Positions 41,979 through 51,520 of a stretch of 64,000 nucleotides of DNA are shown here, piece by piece. Positions within the stretch are counted from its first letter, which is position 1; each line of letters starts with the position of its first letter. The DNA lies in assembly GCA_035489435.1 (NCBI GenBank), contig DATHKG010000096.1; one strand, 5' to 3'. The DNA is from DATHKG01 sp035489435 (GTDB lineage: Bacteria; Bacteroidota; Bacteroidia; Chitinophagales; Chitinophagaceae). Both the position numbers and the translations under genes were made by a program. The notes under the pieces are model-generated. The model was given only the letters and a program-made list of their open reading frames with translations, had not been told where the DNA came from and ran no database searches.

Positions 41979-44900
41979 CTATTTGGTAACTCTCAAAATT
42001 CCATTCATTATTCTCCAGTGACCAGGGAAAGTACATACATAAGGGTAATCACCTGGTTCATTTGGTACCTTGATCGTCAACGTATACTTACCGGCCGGGT
42101 TTAGGAGTGGCGTAGCATACAAAACCTCTGGTATCTTGGGCACATACTGCATCCTGGCACCATTCGGATCCTGGGCCAGCTTATCAGCTGCCGCTCCGAC
42201 CTTTTCTAAAGTCTTCGGTTTGATAAGAACAAAATTGTGTTGCATGAAGTCAGGGTTCTGCATAACAACCTGTATAGTGGTCCCTGCCTGGGCTGTTATC
42301 AATTGCTTGTCATACTTCATCACATCTTTTACCACTTTTATGATAATGGTTTTAGCAATGGTTCCTTTTGGCGGTGCAGCGGCCGGTCCAGTACCCGCAA
42401 GCATTTCCAGTTTGGCATTCGAAAGATTACCTCTTAGGAAAAACAATGAATCGGGGAACTCAGCAAGCCTTTGCTCACCCTTAAGATTATCTAACCCTAC
42501 CCTTACAGGCGCAGTCAGTTCTTTTTTAAATAAACCCGGTGATTTAGTGGTGGCAGCCTGCTTGTCATTTACAAACAATGCCATCGTACCATTCTTTTGA
42601 AGACCCGCTTTAAATGCGAATGTTGCCGGCAATGCTTCCGTTGTACTGATCTTATATGCTTTGCCAGCCTGGTTCACCTGGAACCATAATTTGTTATCAA
42701 GCAGATATAAGCCATATCCATCAGTGCTGGTTCCCTGGGAAACAACTACGCCTGAATAAGGAACCGGTGCTGCTGTGGCAGTTGGTGAAGCAGGGTTCCT
42801 GGATACTGCCCTTTCCAATGTGCCGGATACAAGTATTTCTTTGCCGGCAATTTCCGGCATAGGTCCGGAAGCTACGGCCTGCCTGTTGTAATTCCGGCGC
42901 AAGGGAACTTCTTCCAACCTTGATCCAAAAGTTAATCTTTGAGCCATCGATGCTTCCGTTAAAGAAGGGTTTGCATTCAACCCTCTTTTTTTGAAGGCGG
43001 CGGCAAAGGTTTGTTGGTTCAGTTTGCCCGCAATTACCAAACCCTGTTTCAGCCAGGTATCTTTTACATTTTCTTCTTTTTCGGCCATGGCAAGCAATAT
43101 ATTTCCAATTGCTTCTGAAGGCTTCACATCTGTTGTTGCCAGCACGCCGGCAAGTCGAACCCGCAGATCCTTATCTGTAAACACACCTGCTTTTTGCATA
43201 GCAGCAATGGTTGCATTTGTTTTTGGTAAAGCTTCGATAGCTGCTTTCCGAACACCGGCTGCAGGGTGTGACAGAGCCTTTATCACTACATCGGTTGCTT
43301 CCTTGTTTGTTCCGTCCAATGCATTCAGTCCATGTATGGTCCAAATTGCATGAACTGCCGGAGCATTGGTATTGATCTCATCCATTTTTTGATCCTGGAC
43401 CAGTTTATACAAAGCCGGCAACAAAGACTTGTCCCCTTTCTCTACAATGAGCCGCTGCGCATGTGTGCGCCAGAACATGTTGTCATTCGATAATGCAGCA
43501 AGCAGCCCCTGGCTATCTTTTATATCGAGTGAAAGCGTATTCTTTTTATCATTGTTTTTATAAGTGATCCGGTAGATACGACCACGTTCATGATCTCTCA
43601 ATGGGTTAATATAGGCGTTTCCTTTACCATTTTCAGCCTTCAGACCCGAAGAAGCAATACTTGGAGTTGGGTTATGCTGAATAATAAAATCATACCAATC
43701 TGTAACCCATAGCGCTCCGTCCGGACCAACTTCCGCCTGTATGGGTGCAGCCCACTCATCTGCGCTAACCAGCATATTCCAGCCATCGCCATCTTCCTTA
43801 AAGCCAGCTCCGTTCTGTTGAAGCACGTGCTTGTGAATAAGGCGACCGGTAGGTTCAGTTACAAAAGCAATACGGTTCCAGTATTCCTTTGGAAAATTTC
43901 TGGCAGTATAAAGACCATGACCAGCCGCTGCAGTGAACCCACCATGCACATCTACCTGTCTTAGGTTTTTTGTAGCAACATGCATGGCATAATGTGCATC
44001 AATTTTTTCAACACCGGTTTCCCTGATCTTCACCTTATCCTGGTATCTTTTTGGCATACCAAGAAAACCGCTGTGCGTGTTGTTGGCAGTTGAAATAAAT
44101 ACATCAAAGTCCTCTGAAAATCCCAGTCCCCAGGTATTGTTACTGGTAGTCGAAAGAAATTCAAGCTGTTTCCCATCCGGGTTAAAACGGTATGCGCCGC
44201 TCCCGAACCTAAGTGTATCTTTTCCTATCTTACCTTCAAAGCCGGAATAACCAACTACACCCCAGATCTTGTTATCAAGTCCATAACGCAGATTCGATGC
44301 CTGGGCATGCGTATCACTTTTACCCCAGCCTGTTAAGATGGGTTCGCGTATATCGGCTTTACCATCACCATCAGTATCTTTCAGGAAAAGAAAAGAAGGA
44401 GCGGCACTTACAATTATACCTCCGTTTGAAAAAGTAAAGCTGGTTGGTATATTTAGTTTTTCTGCGAAAATGGTGATCTTATCTGCTTTGCCATCACCGT
44501 TTGTATCTTCCAGTATTTTTATACGGTCATCGCCTTCATCTTCATCCCTGATTTCGTTTGGATAATCAACGGTTTCAATCACCCATAATCTTCCCTTTTC
44601 ATCAAAGTTCATGAATATTGGATTGATAACATCCGGTTCAGCTGCAAACAACTGCAGCTCAAATCCAACGGGCACCTGGATGAGCGACATGGATTCTTCC
44701 GGGGTTAAAGAAGCCTGTACTTTAGGAGCCGGATCTTTTTTCTCATAGTTGGGAACCGGGCCATCATAGTAAGAAGGATCAGCCAGCTTTTGAGAAGCAA
44801 GCGCTGTTGCTACTTTATCGCCCACTGCCCATAAGATGCCATTTTTTACCAGTTGAAGGAAGCCGGGATTGTTAAAGGTTACGTCATCATGTCCATAAGC

Positions 44901-45524
44901 AGTATAGAATACCCTGCCATCTCCATAATTTTTTACCCAGGTATAAGGTTCGTGATGATCACCCTCAACCCGCTCTGTAAGTACCTTGATGTCTTTGCTG
45001 ATCTTAGCATGCACATAAGTCTCATCTTTTGTTTTAAACGCAGTCACATTTTTCATTACAGGGTGTGAAGCCTCTAAGATCACTGCAGGAAAAGAATCAT
45101 ATTTATGGGTTTTGAACTGACCGCCAATAAGTTCAATTGCTTCGGGCGAATTCTGGAAACACCAGGAAGCGCAATGCAAAGGGATAAATCCTTTCCCACC
45201 TTTTACATAACTGAGCAGCGCCTTTTCCTGTGAACTGGTGATAGTGTCATAATTCGCATACAGGATTAATCCATCATACTGAGCAAGTGTTTTTTCATCA
45301 AGGTCGTTTGGATCTACTGAATACGAAATATTTATTCCTTGTTTAAAATACTCCTTTGTAAGGATGTCCGCCAGCCTTTCAGAATCGTGGTGTTTGCTTT
45401 TATGACCGAGGAAAAGTATTTCAATTCGTTTCGCTATATCTACCCGGTCAGAGGTGGTTGCCCCGGTTACAAAAAATAAAATAGTGGTAATTAAGGCGTA
45501 AAGCCTGAAGTTAATTTTACACAT
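41979..45524 (-). CDS. Multidomain exported ThuA / propeller / HEAT / LamG-like / cupredoxin protein
   Basis: 1181 aa, signal peptide at ~1-25. Domains in order: ThuA-like (~32-235; EILFLGHKSKHHDS, GFIPLHCASW, FYTAYGHDD); a membrane-bound-dehydrogenase-type beta propeller (~270-650; FELQLFAAEPDVINPIFMNF, ILEDTNGDGKADKI twice); HEAT-like repeats (~680-870); a LamG-like beta sandwich (~900-1040); and a C-terminal blue-copper domain (~1055-1181). In the last, MQHNFVL gives one His and YVCTFPGHWRIMNG gives Cys, His and Met, a complete type-1 copper site. Relatives usually carry a CxxCH cytochrome instead. It likely oxidises a sugar in the periplasm with copper as electron acceptor. Confidence 0.85.
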   Translation of the reverse strand: MCKINFRLYALITTILFFVTGATTSDRVDIAKRIEILFLGHKSKHHDSERLADILTKEYFKQGINISYSVDPNDLDEKTLAQYDGLILYANYDTITSSQEKALLSYVKGGKGFIPLHCASWCFQNSPEAIELIGGQFKTHKYDSFPAVILEASHPVMKNVTAFKTKDETYVHAKISKDIKVLTERVEGDHHEPYTWVKNYGDGRVFYTAYGHDDVTFNNPGFLQLVKNGILWAVGDKVATALASQKLADPSYYDGPVPNYEKKDPAPKVQASLTPEESMSLIQVPVGFELQLFAAEPDVINPIFMNFDEKGRLWVIETVDYPNEIRDEDEGDDRIKILEDTNGDGKADKITIFAEKLNIPTSFTFSNGGIIVSAAPSFLFLKDTDGDGKADIREPILTGWGKSDTHAQASNLRYGLDNKIWGVVGYSGFEGKIGKDTLRFGSGAYRFNPDGKQLEFLSTTSNNTWGLGFSEDFDVFISTANNTHSGFLGMPKRYQDKVKIRETGVEKIDAHYAMHVATKNLRQVDVHGGFTAAAGHGLYTARNFPKEYWNRIAFVTEPTGRLIHKHVLQQNGAGFKEDGDGWNMLVSADEWAAPIQAEVGPDGALWVTDWYDFIIQHNPTPSIASSGLKAENGKGNAYINPLRDHERGRIYRITYKNNDKKNTLSLDIKDSQGLLAALSNDNMFWRTHAQRLIVEKGDKSLLPALYKLVQDQKMDEINTNAPAVHAIWTIHGLNALDGTNKEATDVVIKALSHPAAGVRKAAIEALPKTNATIAAMQKAGVFTDKDLRVRLAGVLATTDVKPSEAIGNILLAMAEKEENVKDTWLKQGLVIAGKLNQQTFAAAFKKRGLNANPSLTEASMAQRLTFGSRLEEVPLRRNYNRQAVASGPMPEIAGKEILVSGTLERAVSRNPASPTATAAPVPYSGVVVSQGTSTDGYGLYLLDNKLWFQVNQAGKAYKISTTEALPATFAFKAGLQKNGTMALFVNDKQAATTKSPGLFKKELTAPVRVGLDNLKGEQRLAEFPDSLFFLRGNLSNAKLEMLAGTGPAAAPPKGTIAKTIIIKVVKDVMKYDKQLITAQAGTTIQVVMQNPDFMQHNFVLIKPKTLEKVGAAADKLAQDPNGARMQYVPKIPEVLYATPLLNPAGKYTLTIKVPNEPGDYPYVCTFPGHWRIMNGILRVTK

Positions 45525-45665
45525 GGCAATCAGTTATGTCTTTGTAAACCTAACCCAAATTTCCTTTTTACCAACGTGAATCCCTATCCAAATTTTATCC
45601 AGTTTTGACTGAATTATATCATTAATTGTTTTAAATTCAGGAATATAACGACAACTTACACAAGA

Positions 45666-46535
45666 TTGAGAGCAGCCTTACATAAGTCTACGATACCACT
45701 ATCACAGATTTTCGTGATCAGGCAATTACATGATAAACATTTTGATCCCGTTTGGCATGCGCATTCCGAGTTCCAGCTTTTTGTTGTACTTGAGGGCACG
45801 GGAACCCGGTTTATAGGTGACAATATCAAGGCATTCCGTCCGGGGGAACTAACTTTTACTGGCCCTCATTTGCCGCATCTGTGGCGAAGCGACGAAGCTT
45901 ATTTTGAGAAAACAAACTGCCTGTACATAAGTGGTGTGGTAATTTATTTCAATGAGCAGTTTCTTGGTGATCATATCATGGAAAAGGAAGAGATGGCCGT
46001 TGTAAAAAAGCTCTTCACCAAATCCATGCGGGGTCTTGAATTTTATGGCCCGAAAAAATTACAGGTCATAAAGATGATGCAGGAACTGGTGAACATGCAG
46101 GGAATATCAAGTGTGATGCAATTGCTATCAATACTTGATATATTATCTGTCACAAAAGAATATCATTATATCTCGGGCAAATTATACGAAAATACTTTTG
46201 ATGAACATGAAACACATCGCATCAATACGGTGTACGAGTATGTTTTAAAAAATTTCAGGCAGAAGATTTTGCTTCTGGAGCTTGCCGAACTCCTGCATAT
46301 GACACCAACTTCTTTCAGCCGGTATTTCACTATGAAAAACAATAAGCCTTTTTCGAAGTTTGTTACAGAGATCAGGATCAAACATGCCTGCAAGCTTTTA
46401 ATTGAAACCGATGATTCGATTTCCCGGATTTGTTATGAATGTGGATTCAATACGCTGTCTAACTTTAATAAGCAGTTCAAGGAAATAATGCTGAAGAAAC
46501 CATATCAGTATAAAAAGGAATTTATGAGCATTTGA
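45666..46535 (+). CDS. AraC-family regulator with cupin sensor domain
   Basis: 289 aa. The N-terminal cupin is clear (HFDPVWHAHSEFQLFVVLEG, RPGELTFTGPHLPHLW) and the C-terminal two HTH motifs are complete (LLLELAELLHMTPTSFSRYF, ISRICYECGFNTLSNFNKQF). Start is TTG at 45666; no in-frame ATG exists between the upstream stop at 45606 and this point. It is divergent from the ThuA/MFS/isomerase/oxidoreductase operon and is its most likely regulator, with a sugar as ligand. A heptad-repeat segment follows its stop. Confidence 0.87.
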   Translation: MRAALHKSTIPLSQIFVIRQLHDKHFDPVWHAHSEFQLFVVLEGTGTRFIGDNIKAFRPGELTFTGPHLPHLWRSDEAYFEKTNCLYISGVVIYFNEQFLGDHIMEKEEMAVVKKLFTKSMRGLEFYGPKKLQVIKMMQELVNMQGISSVMQLLSILDILSVTKEYHYISGKLYENTFDEHETHRINTVYEYVLKNFRQKILLLELAELLHMTPTSFSRYFTMKNNKPFSKFVTEIRIKHACKLLIETDDSISRICYECGFNTLSNFNKQFKEIMLKKPYQYKKEFMSI

Positions 46536-46540
46536 AGAGA

Positions 46541-46590
46541 AATATGAATTATGTGAAGAGAATTATGAATTATGAGTTATGAATTATGAA
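46541..46590 (+). repeat. Heptad-period repeat, single arm (locus E)
   Basis: Units of TATGAATTATG and TGAGTTATGAATTATG type follow directly after the AraC stop, within a duplicated AGAGAATTATGAATTATG stretch. No clear opposite arm is adjacent, unlike the other loci. Confidence 0.75.
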
Positions 46591-46724
46591 AGGGAGTGGT
46601 GAAATTTTTAGTTGGTTTAATTCATCACTGGGTTTTAATGGTGGATAAGGTGCAACAAAGGCAGGGACCGGATGTCCTTATTAGAGCGCAGTTAGCAATA
46701 ATATTGTTTTAAATATCAGGGGTT

Positions 46725-48344
46725 ATGAAAAAGAGTAGTTTTTTATTAATGTTTTTGATTTTTTGTTTGATAATATTAACGGGATCGATTGATCTGAATG
46801 CCCAATCTAAAACTTTAGCTAAAGAAGGAATCCAAACGCAGGCGAAATCAAATACACAAGTCAAACCCAATATTCAGTCAACTGCGAATACAAAATCAAC
46901 ATCGAATAATCAATCCAGGGCAGCATTGTTAAATGCATATTTTTCAAAGCTGGCTGAAAACGGACAGTTCAACGGGAACGTTCTTATTGCTGAAAATGGA
47001 AAGATAGTTTACGAAAAATCGTTTGGCTATGCAGATCTGGCTTTGAAGAAGCTGAATGTTACTTCAACATCTTTCCCGGTGGCTTCGGTTACAAAAACTA
47101 TTACTTCGACTGCCATACTTCAGTTGGAAGAGAAAAATAAATTAAAGCTGAGTGATGAATATTCGAAATATTTCCCTGCTTTTCCGTATCCCGACATTAC
47201 AATAAAACAATTGCTGTCACATACCTCAAGGATTCCATCAGGCGATTTTTATAAGTTTCTTGATTCATTAAGGAAAGAAAAGGATACATTTTTTACAAAT
47301 AAGGACGTTGTTCCTGCACTGGTAAAAATGAACAAGTCTTTACAGGGAGAGCCTGCAGGAGAGGGTACCAGATCTAACTTCGCTTATAGCAATGTTAATT
47401 ACTATTTGCTGGCCTTGTTGATTGAACATATTTCCGGCATGCCTTTTAATAGCTATCTCAGGAAATATATCTTCCTTCCTGCCGGGATGGAAAATTCAAG
47501 CTTATCCGAGTTTTATTTTGGGATCGATAAAAATCTTTGCAAAGAACAGCGTTACCGTTATCTTTTTTCGGAGCTTCCGGAGAGCATTGATACAACTTCA
47601 GATAATGCATATATTTTTCGCACTTACAATTTTAAAGGACATGGGGATGTTGTTAGCACTACTCATGATTTATTAAAATATAGCCAGGCTCTTGATTCGG
47701 GAATCTTATTGAAAAAGCTTACGCTTAGCAATGCCTATCAACCAATAGTTCCTCCAGCGAACCCGAATACATCAGGATACGGACTGGGTTGGTCTCTGTT
47801 ATACGACACCACCTATGGCAATGTTGTTTTTCATCACGGCGGCGGCTTAGGCATAGAAGTTATGTTTGTCCGGAATCTTTCCAGGCATCAAACCATTATC
47901 CTGTTTGACAACATGAAGTTTTATGCTTTCGATAAGGCTTTGAGTGCCATGAAAATTCTTAACAGTGAAAAAATTTCAATCCCGAAACTCAGCACCGCAA
48001 AAAAATACGGACATGAGCTAATGACAGGGGGAATGACAGGGGGACGGAAAGTTCTTGAAAGATTAAAAGCAGATACTACAAATTATAATACAGATGAAAA
48101 TGAAATGAACCTGCTGGGCTATCAATTCCTGTGGAATAACCTGAATGATCAGGCATTTGAAGTGCTCAAAACAAATGTTGAATTATTTCCTGCCAGTTGG
48201 AATTCCTATGATAGCTATGGTGAAATCTTATTGAAACTTGGAAAAAAGAATGAAGCTGCTAAAAATTATCAACGGTCAATAGAACTTAATCCCAAAAACG
48301 ACGCCGGAAAGAAAATACTGGAACAAATCAAGGCAGGAAATTGA
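46725..48344 (+). CDS. Exported serine hydrolase (class C beta-lactamase-like) with C-terminal TPR
   Basis: 539 aa. Signal peptide (LIFCLIILTGSIDLNAQ), a ~40-residue Gln/Thr/Asn-rich low-complexity linker, then the beta-lactamase fold: SxxK in ASVTKTI, YxN in YSNVNYY and a HGG-type motif in FHHGGGLG. A C-terminal tail with NLNDQAFEVLKTNVELFP and NEAAKNYQRSIELNPKN is one or two TPR units. Relatives include penicillin-binding-protein-like D-aminopeptidases and esterases; resistance function should not be assumed. Monocistronic. Confidence 0.87.
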   Translation: MKKSSFLLMFLIFCLIILTGSIDLNAQSKTLAKEGIQTQAKSNTQVKPNIQSTANTKSTSNNQSRAALLNAYFSKLAENGQFNGNVLIAENGKIVYEKSFGYADLALKKLNVTSTSFPVASVTKTITSTAILQLEEKNKLKLSDEYSKYFPAFPYPDITIKQLLSHTSRIPSGDFYKFLDSLRKEKDTFFTNKDVVPALVKMNKSLQGEPAGEGTRSNFAYSNVNYYLLALLIEHISGMPFNSYLRKYIFLPAGMENSSLSEFYFGIDKNLCKEQRYRYLFSELPESIDTTSDNAYIFRTYNFKGHGDVVSTTHDLLKYSQALDSGILLKKLTLSNAYQPIVPPANPNTSGYGLGWSLLYDTTYGNVVFHHGGGLGIEVMFVRNLSRHQTIILFDNMKFYAFDKALSAMKILNSEKISIPKLSTAKKYGHELMTGGMTGGRKVLERLKADTTNYNTDENEMNLLGYQFLWNNLNDQAFEVLKTNVELFPASWNSYDSYGEILLKLGKKNEAAKNYQRSIELNPKNDAGKKILEQIKAGN

Positions 48345-48518
48345 TAAAGAATTAATCAAATTGATAGGACAATCAATCAAAATGGGAAATCATCCCTAAA
48401 TCAAATCGAAAGAGGTCTCTCAAATGCGGAAACTATATTTAAATCAATTGAGAGTAGAGAATTGAAACAAAGATTATCTATAACTAAAATAAATAAAAAA
48501 GACAATCAAGACAGGGCA

Positions 48519-49331
48519 TTATATATACCTGGCAATCGAAGCACTCAGGATCTCTTTCACATTTTTCGTTATACCCAGGTTTGGAAATGCACTGTATAGA
48601 CTATCGAACTCAAGCGTTTTTAACTTGCTCATAATCCTGTTAGCATCTTTAATTGGCAAAGGTATCCTGTTTGGATAACTGTACATGATAGAGATATGTT
48701 TTTTATCTGCCGATACCAGCACAGTATCACCCGAAAGAATCATTCCGCCAGGGGAGGATTGCCTGGCATGCAGGATACTGCTGCCCGGGAAATGCCCACC
48801 GAGATTGGTGATGCAGATGTCATCCCAAAGATGTTTTTGTTCTCCTTCCCAAAGTGTTATATGATTTCCCTTATTGAAGATCCAATTTTTGTCCTTAGCA
48901 TTGATATATACGGGGCAATCAAATTTGTCAGCCCACTGGCTCATGTTACTGAAAAAATGCGGGTGAGAAAATGCAATTGCCTTCAGACCGCCCTTTGACC
49001 TGATGAATTCTGTAACTATATCATCAAGCAGTGGTATACAATCCCAAAGTATGTTTCCTTCTGGTGATAAAAGTAAAAGTGCCCGCTGACCAATACCGAT
49101 AGCCGGTGATACTGTGAATTGAAACAGATTGTCCTGTAGTTTCAATACTTCCACATTATGCTTTTGCAAAAGCTGCTGATGTGTAGTCCATGCCTGGCCC
49201 TGTTCCGGGATGTATTGACGTTCATCTGAGCAGATGAAACAAATTTCCTGTTTATGTGTTTTATACTGTGTACCGCAAGTGGAGCATATAATGTGTTCGT
49301 CCGGATTTAATTCTTTATCAGTTAAGTTCAT
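48519..49331 (-). CDS. MBL-fold hydrolase with N-terminal zinc-ribbon-like segment
   Basis: 270 aa. Two Cys pairs at the N terminus (ICSTCGTQY and CFICSDE) could bind a structural zinc. The metallo-beta-lactamase fold follows, with HxH in FSHPHFFSN, His in LGGHFPGSS and Asp in LSGDTVLV. It lacks a signal peptide, so it is cytosolic. Related two-part proteins are annotated simply as MBL-fold hydrolases; substrate unknown. Convergent with the serine hydrolase gene. Confidence 0.85.
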   Translation of the reverse strand: MNLTDKELNPDEHIICSTCGTQYKTHKQEICFICSDERQYIPEQGQAWTTHQQLLQKHNVEVLKLQDNLFQFTVSPAIGIGQRALLLLSPEGNILWDCIPLLDDIVTEFIRSKGGLKAIAFSHPHFFSNMSQWADKFDCPVYINAKDKNWIFNKGNHITLWEGEQKHLWDDICITNLGGHFPGSSILHARQSSPGGMILSGDTVLVSADKKHISIMYSYPNRIPLPIKDANRIMSKLKTLEFDSLYSAFPNLGITKNVKEILSASIARYI

Positions 49332-49443
49332 CAGCGAAAGTTAGGTTCATCTGAAAAAGTCATTTACTCGCCGAAAGTTAAGCGCATTAACGCATTCACG
49401 ACAAATTTAATCATACAGCAATCAAGTTTACTCACACCTTTAC

Positions 49444-50937
49444 TCACACTGCAATCAGGCAATCATCGTCGCAAGGGAATTGAATGGCCTGCCGGCTTCT
49501 TTCAAAAAAAACAGCATCACCTATGCTTCTTATCATCTGGAGTGCTTCCAGGATTTCGCCGAGATGCGTGCGAAAACTGACGACTGCACAACGTATCCAT
49601 AACTTACCATTGATCCTGGTGGATGAAAAAAACACCTTACCATTATGGTGAAGCTTTTTAAGAAAGAGCTCATTTTCCCTGTTATCATCATCACCTGGCA
49701 GTCGAAAAATGACCACCGAAAGATCAGGTTCCGGCCCGGTTTCAAAGCCCATTTTCTGTGCTTCAGTCCTGAAAAGCCGGCTTAACATTATCTTTTCCGA
49801 AAGGTTAGCGCGGAATGGTGTAAGGCCATGTAAATGTATCGGCAACCACATGCGTAAACCACGAAAATGACGTGTGAGTTCAGGGCCGGTGTCAGATGGA
49901 TCTATATCATCCATATCATAAGCATCAGTTATATAAGGAGCCTGGTGAGAAAATGAATCGAGCATCGCATTTTTGTTTCTTACTAAAACCACCCCGGAAC
50001 CATAGGGAAGGAACAAGGTTTTATGAGGATCCATTACAATGGAATGAGCTTTCTGAATACCGCGGAACCTATGTCTCAGTTCATCAACCATCATAAAAAA
50101 ACCACCATAGGCAGCGTCAACATGAAACCATGTGTTGAATTGCTTTGACAAGGCTGCGATCTGGTTCAAAGGATCTATTGCACCGGTATCTGTCGTGCCT
50201 GCCGATGCAACAATAAGGAACGGCTGCAATCCTGAATCCGTATCAGCCTGTAATTGCAAAAACAAAGCTGTAGTATCCATTCGGAACCTTCCGTCGAGGG
50301 GAATGTTTCTTATCACCGCTTCTTTGAGACCAGTGATGTCAATGGCTTTATGAATACAATGATGGGCGTTCGCCCCGATATAAATAACAGATTTCTTAAC
50401 TGTAGCCGCACTTACCTGGTGAAAATCCCTGGCAGTTTTAATGGCTACCAGGTTTGCTATCGAACCACCGGAAGTCAGGTTGCCATGGGCTCCGGGGCCA
50501 TAACCAACCAACGAAGTCAACCATCGTATCAATTGGTTTTCTATTTCAACTGCACCGGGACTGGAATAAGCAATACCGGCATAACGATTGGCCGCAGCAG
50601 CGAGGAAATCAGCTATTGCACTGGTGAATAATCCCCCACCAGGTATATAACCCATATGTCTGCCCGATGCAGAATTGATACCTGCCACATCTACTTCATC
50701 TTTCAGTATCCCGAGTAATTGTTGAATTGAACCTGGTGTCTCCCTGATTTCCAGTGCTTCGGGTTTTGACAAATTGCCTTTGACAAATCCCGGCTTTTCT
50801 GCTAATGATTCAATGAACTGATCAGCATAATGAAAGGCTGCTTCTGTGATCCTGTGCCTTTCATTTGAATCTGGCTCGAGTTTACCGGCCACATGTTCAA
50901 GTTCAGCAATCCTTTCAATAATTGTCAGCTCTTCCAT
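49444..50937 (-). CDS. PLP-dependent group II amino acid decarboxylase
   Basis: 497 aa. The PLP Lys is in SIVMDPHKTLFLPYG, the phosphate-binding and Asp motifs in FHVDAAYGGFF and TSGGSIANLVAIKTAR, and GYIPGGGLF near residue 100 is typical of aromatic-L-amino-acid/tyrosine decarboxylase-like enzymes. It removes the carboxyl group of an amino acid, giving an amine. It follows the AhpD-like gene by 17 bp on the same strand, so the two are likely cotranscribed, with the adjacent divergent MocR regulator now a pseudogene. Confidence 0.9.
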   Translation of the reverse strand: MEELTIIERIAELEHVAGKLEPDSNERHRITEAAFHYADQFIESLAEKPGFVKGNLSKPEALEIRETPGSIQQLLGILKDEVDVAGINSASGRHMGYIPGGGLFTSAIADFLAAAANRYAGIAYSSPGAVEIENQLIRWLTSLVGYGPGAHGNLTSGGSIANLVAIKTARDFHQVSAATVKKSVIYIGANAHHCIHKAIDITGLKEAVIRNIPLDGRFRMDTTALFLQLQADTDSGLQPFLIVASAGTTDTGAIDPLNQIAALSKQFNTWFHVDAAYGGFFMMVDELRHRFRGIQKAHSIVMDPHKTLFLPYGSGVVLVRNKNAMLDSFSHQAPYITDAYDMDDIDPSDTGPELTRHFRGLRMWLPIHLHGLTPFRANLSEKIMLSRLFRTEAQKMGFETGPEPDLSVVIFRLPGDDDNRENELFLKKLHHNGKVFFSSTRINGKLWIRCAVVSFRTHLGEILEALQMIRSIGDAVFFERSRQAIQFPCDDDCLIAV

Positions 50938-50954
50938 TTAATCATATTTCAGTG

Positions 50955-51401
50955 TTAATGATCCGCTTCGGCAACCGTATGCATGGAAATCGCAATTCTG
51001 TTCCAACTGTTGATCACAGTGATGGCATAAAGCCATCCTGCGAACTGTTCCTCGCCATAATGCGAAATAACATCCTGGTAGGTTTGTTCGGTTAAACCTT
51101 TTTCATATATCCTGGTGACTTCTTCAGCTAATCTGAAAAGTGATTGTTCAGCTTTAGTGAAAAATGGCACTTCCCACCAGACGCTCACTGTAAAAACGCG
51201 CTGTTCAGACTCGCCTGCTTTCCTCGCATCACGTGAATGCATATTCACACAATAACCACAGCCGTTTATTTGTGACACCCTGAGTTTTACCAGGTGTAAT
51301 AATTTTTCATTCAGTTTATAGGAATGAATAACTTTTTCAGCACCCGCCATTGATTGATAAACCGACGGGGCCACTTTAACGAGGTCCATTCTTTGTTTCA
51401 T
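50955..51401 (-). CDS. AhpD-like / carboxymuconolactone decarboxylase-family protein
   Basis: 148 aa. KLLHLVKLRVSQINGCGYCVNMHSRDARKAG holds the CxxC (CGYC) and the nearby His of AhpD-type alkylhydroperoxidases, followed by FFTKAEQSLFRLAEEVTRI and the C-terminal AITVINSWNRIAI, matching this small helical family. It likely handles peroxides or disulfides; in MocR-regulated settings such genes are common. First gene of a two-gene unit with the PLP decarboxylase. Confidence 0.87.
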   Translation of the reverse strand: MKQRMDLVKVAPSVYQSMAGAEKVIHSYKLNEKLLHLVKLRVSQINGCGYCVNMHSRDARKAGESEQRVFTVSVWWEVPFFTKAEQSLFRLAEEVTRIYEKGLTEQTYQDVISHYGEEQFAGWLYAITVINSWNRIAISMHTVAEADH

Positions 51402-51520
51402 ATCACTTTATTTTTCTGTCAGGATTTAATATTTAAAATCCGATGGTTTTTTGATACCATAAATATATAAATTTGCTGGATGCCCTAACTAGGCCAGAAA
51501 AGATATAAGAGCTAATCCAG

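Noticed and set aside
42070..42600. 176-codon plus-strand frame opposite the ThuA fusion gene
   Set aside because: It is antisense to well-recognised LamG-like and cupredoxin domains.
46725..48344. Serine hydrolase as an antibiotic-resistance beta-lactamase
   Set aside because: The TPR tail and low-complexity linker fit the broad esterase/peptidase group; nothing points to drug hydrolysis.
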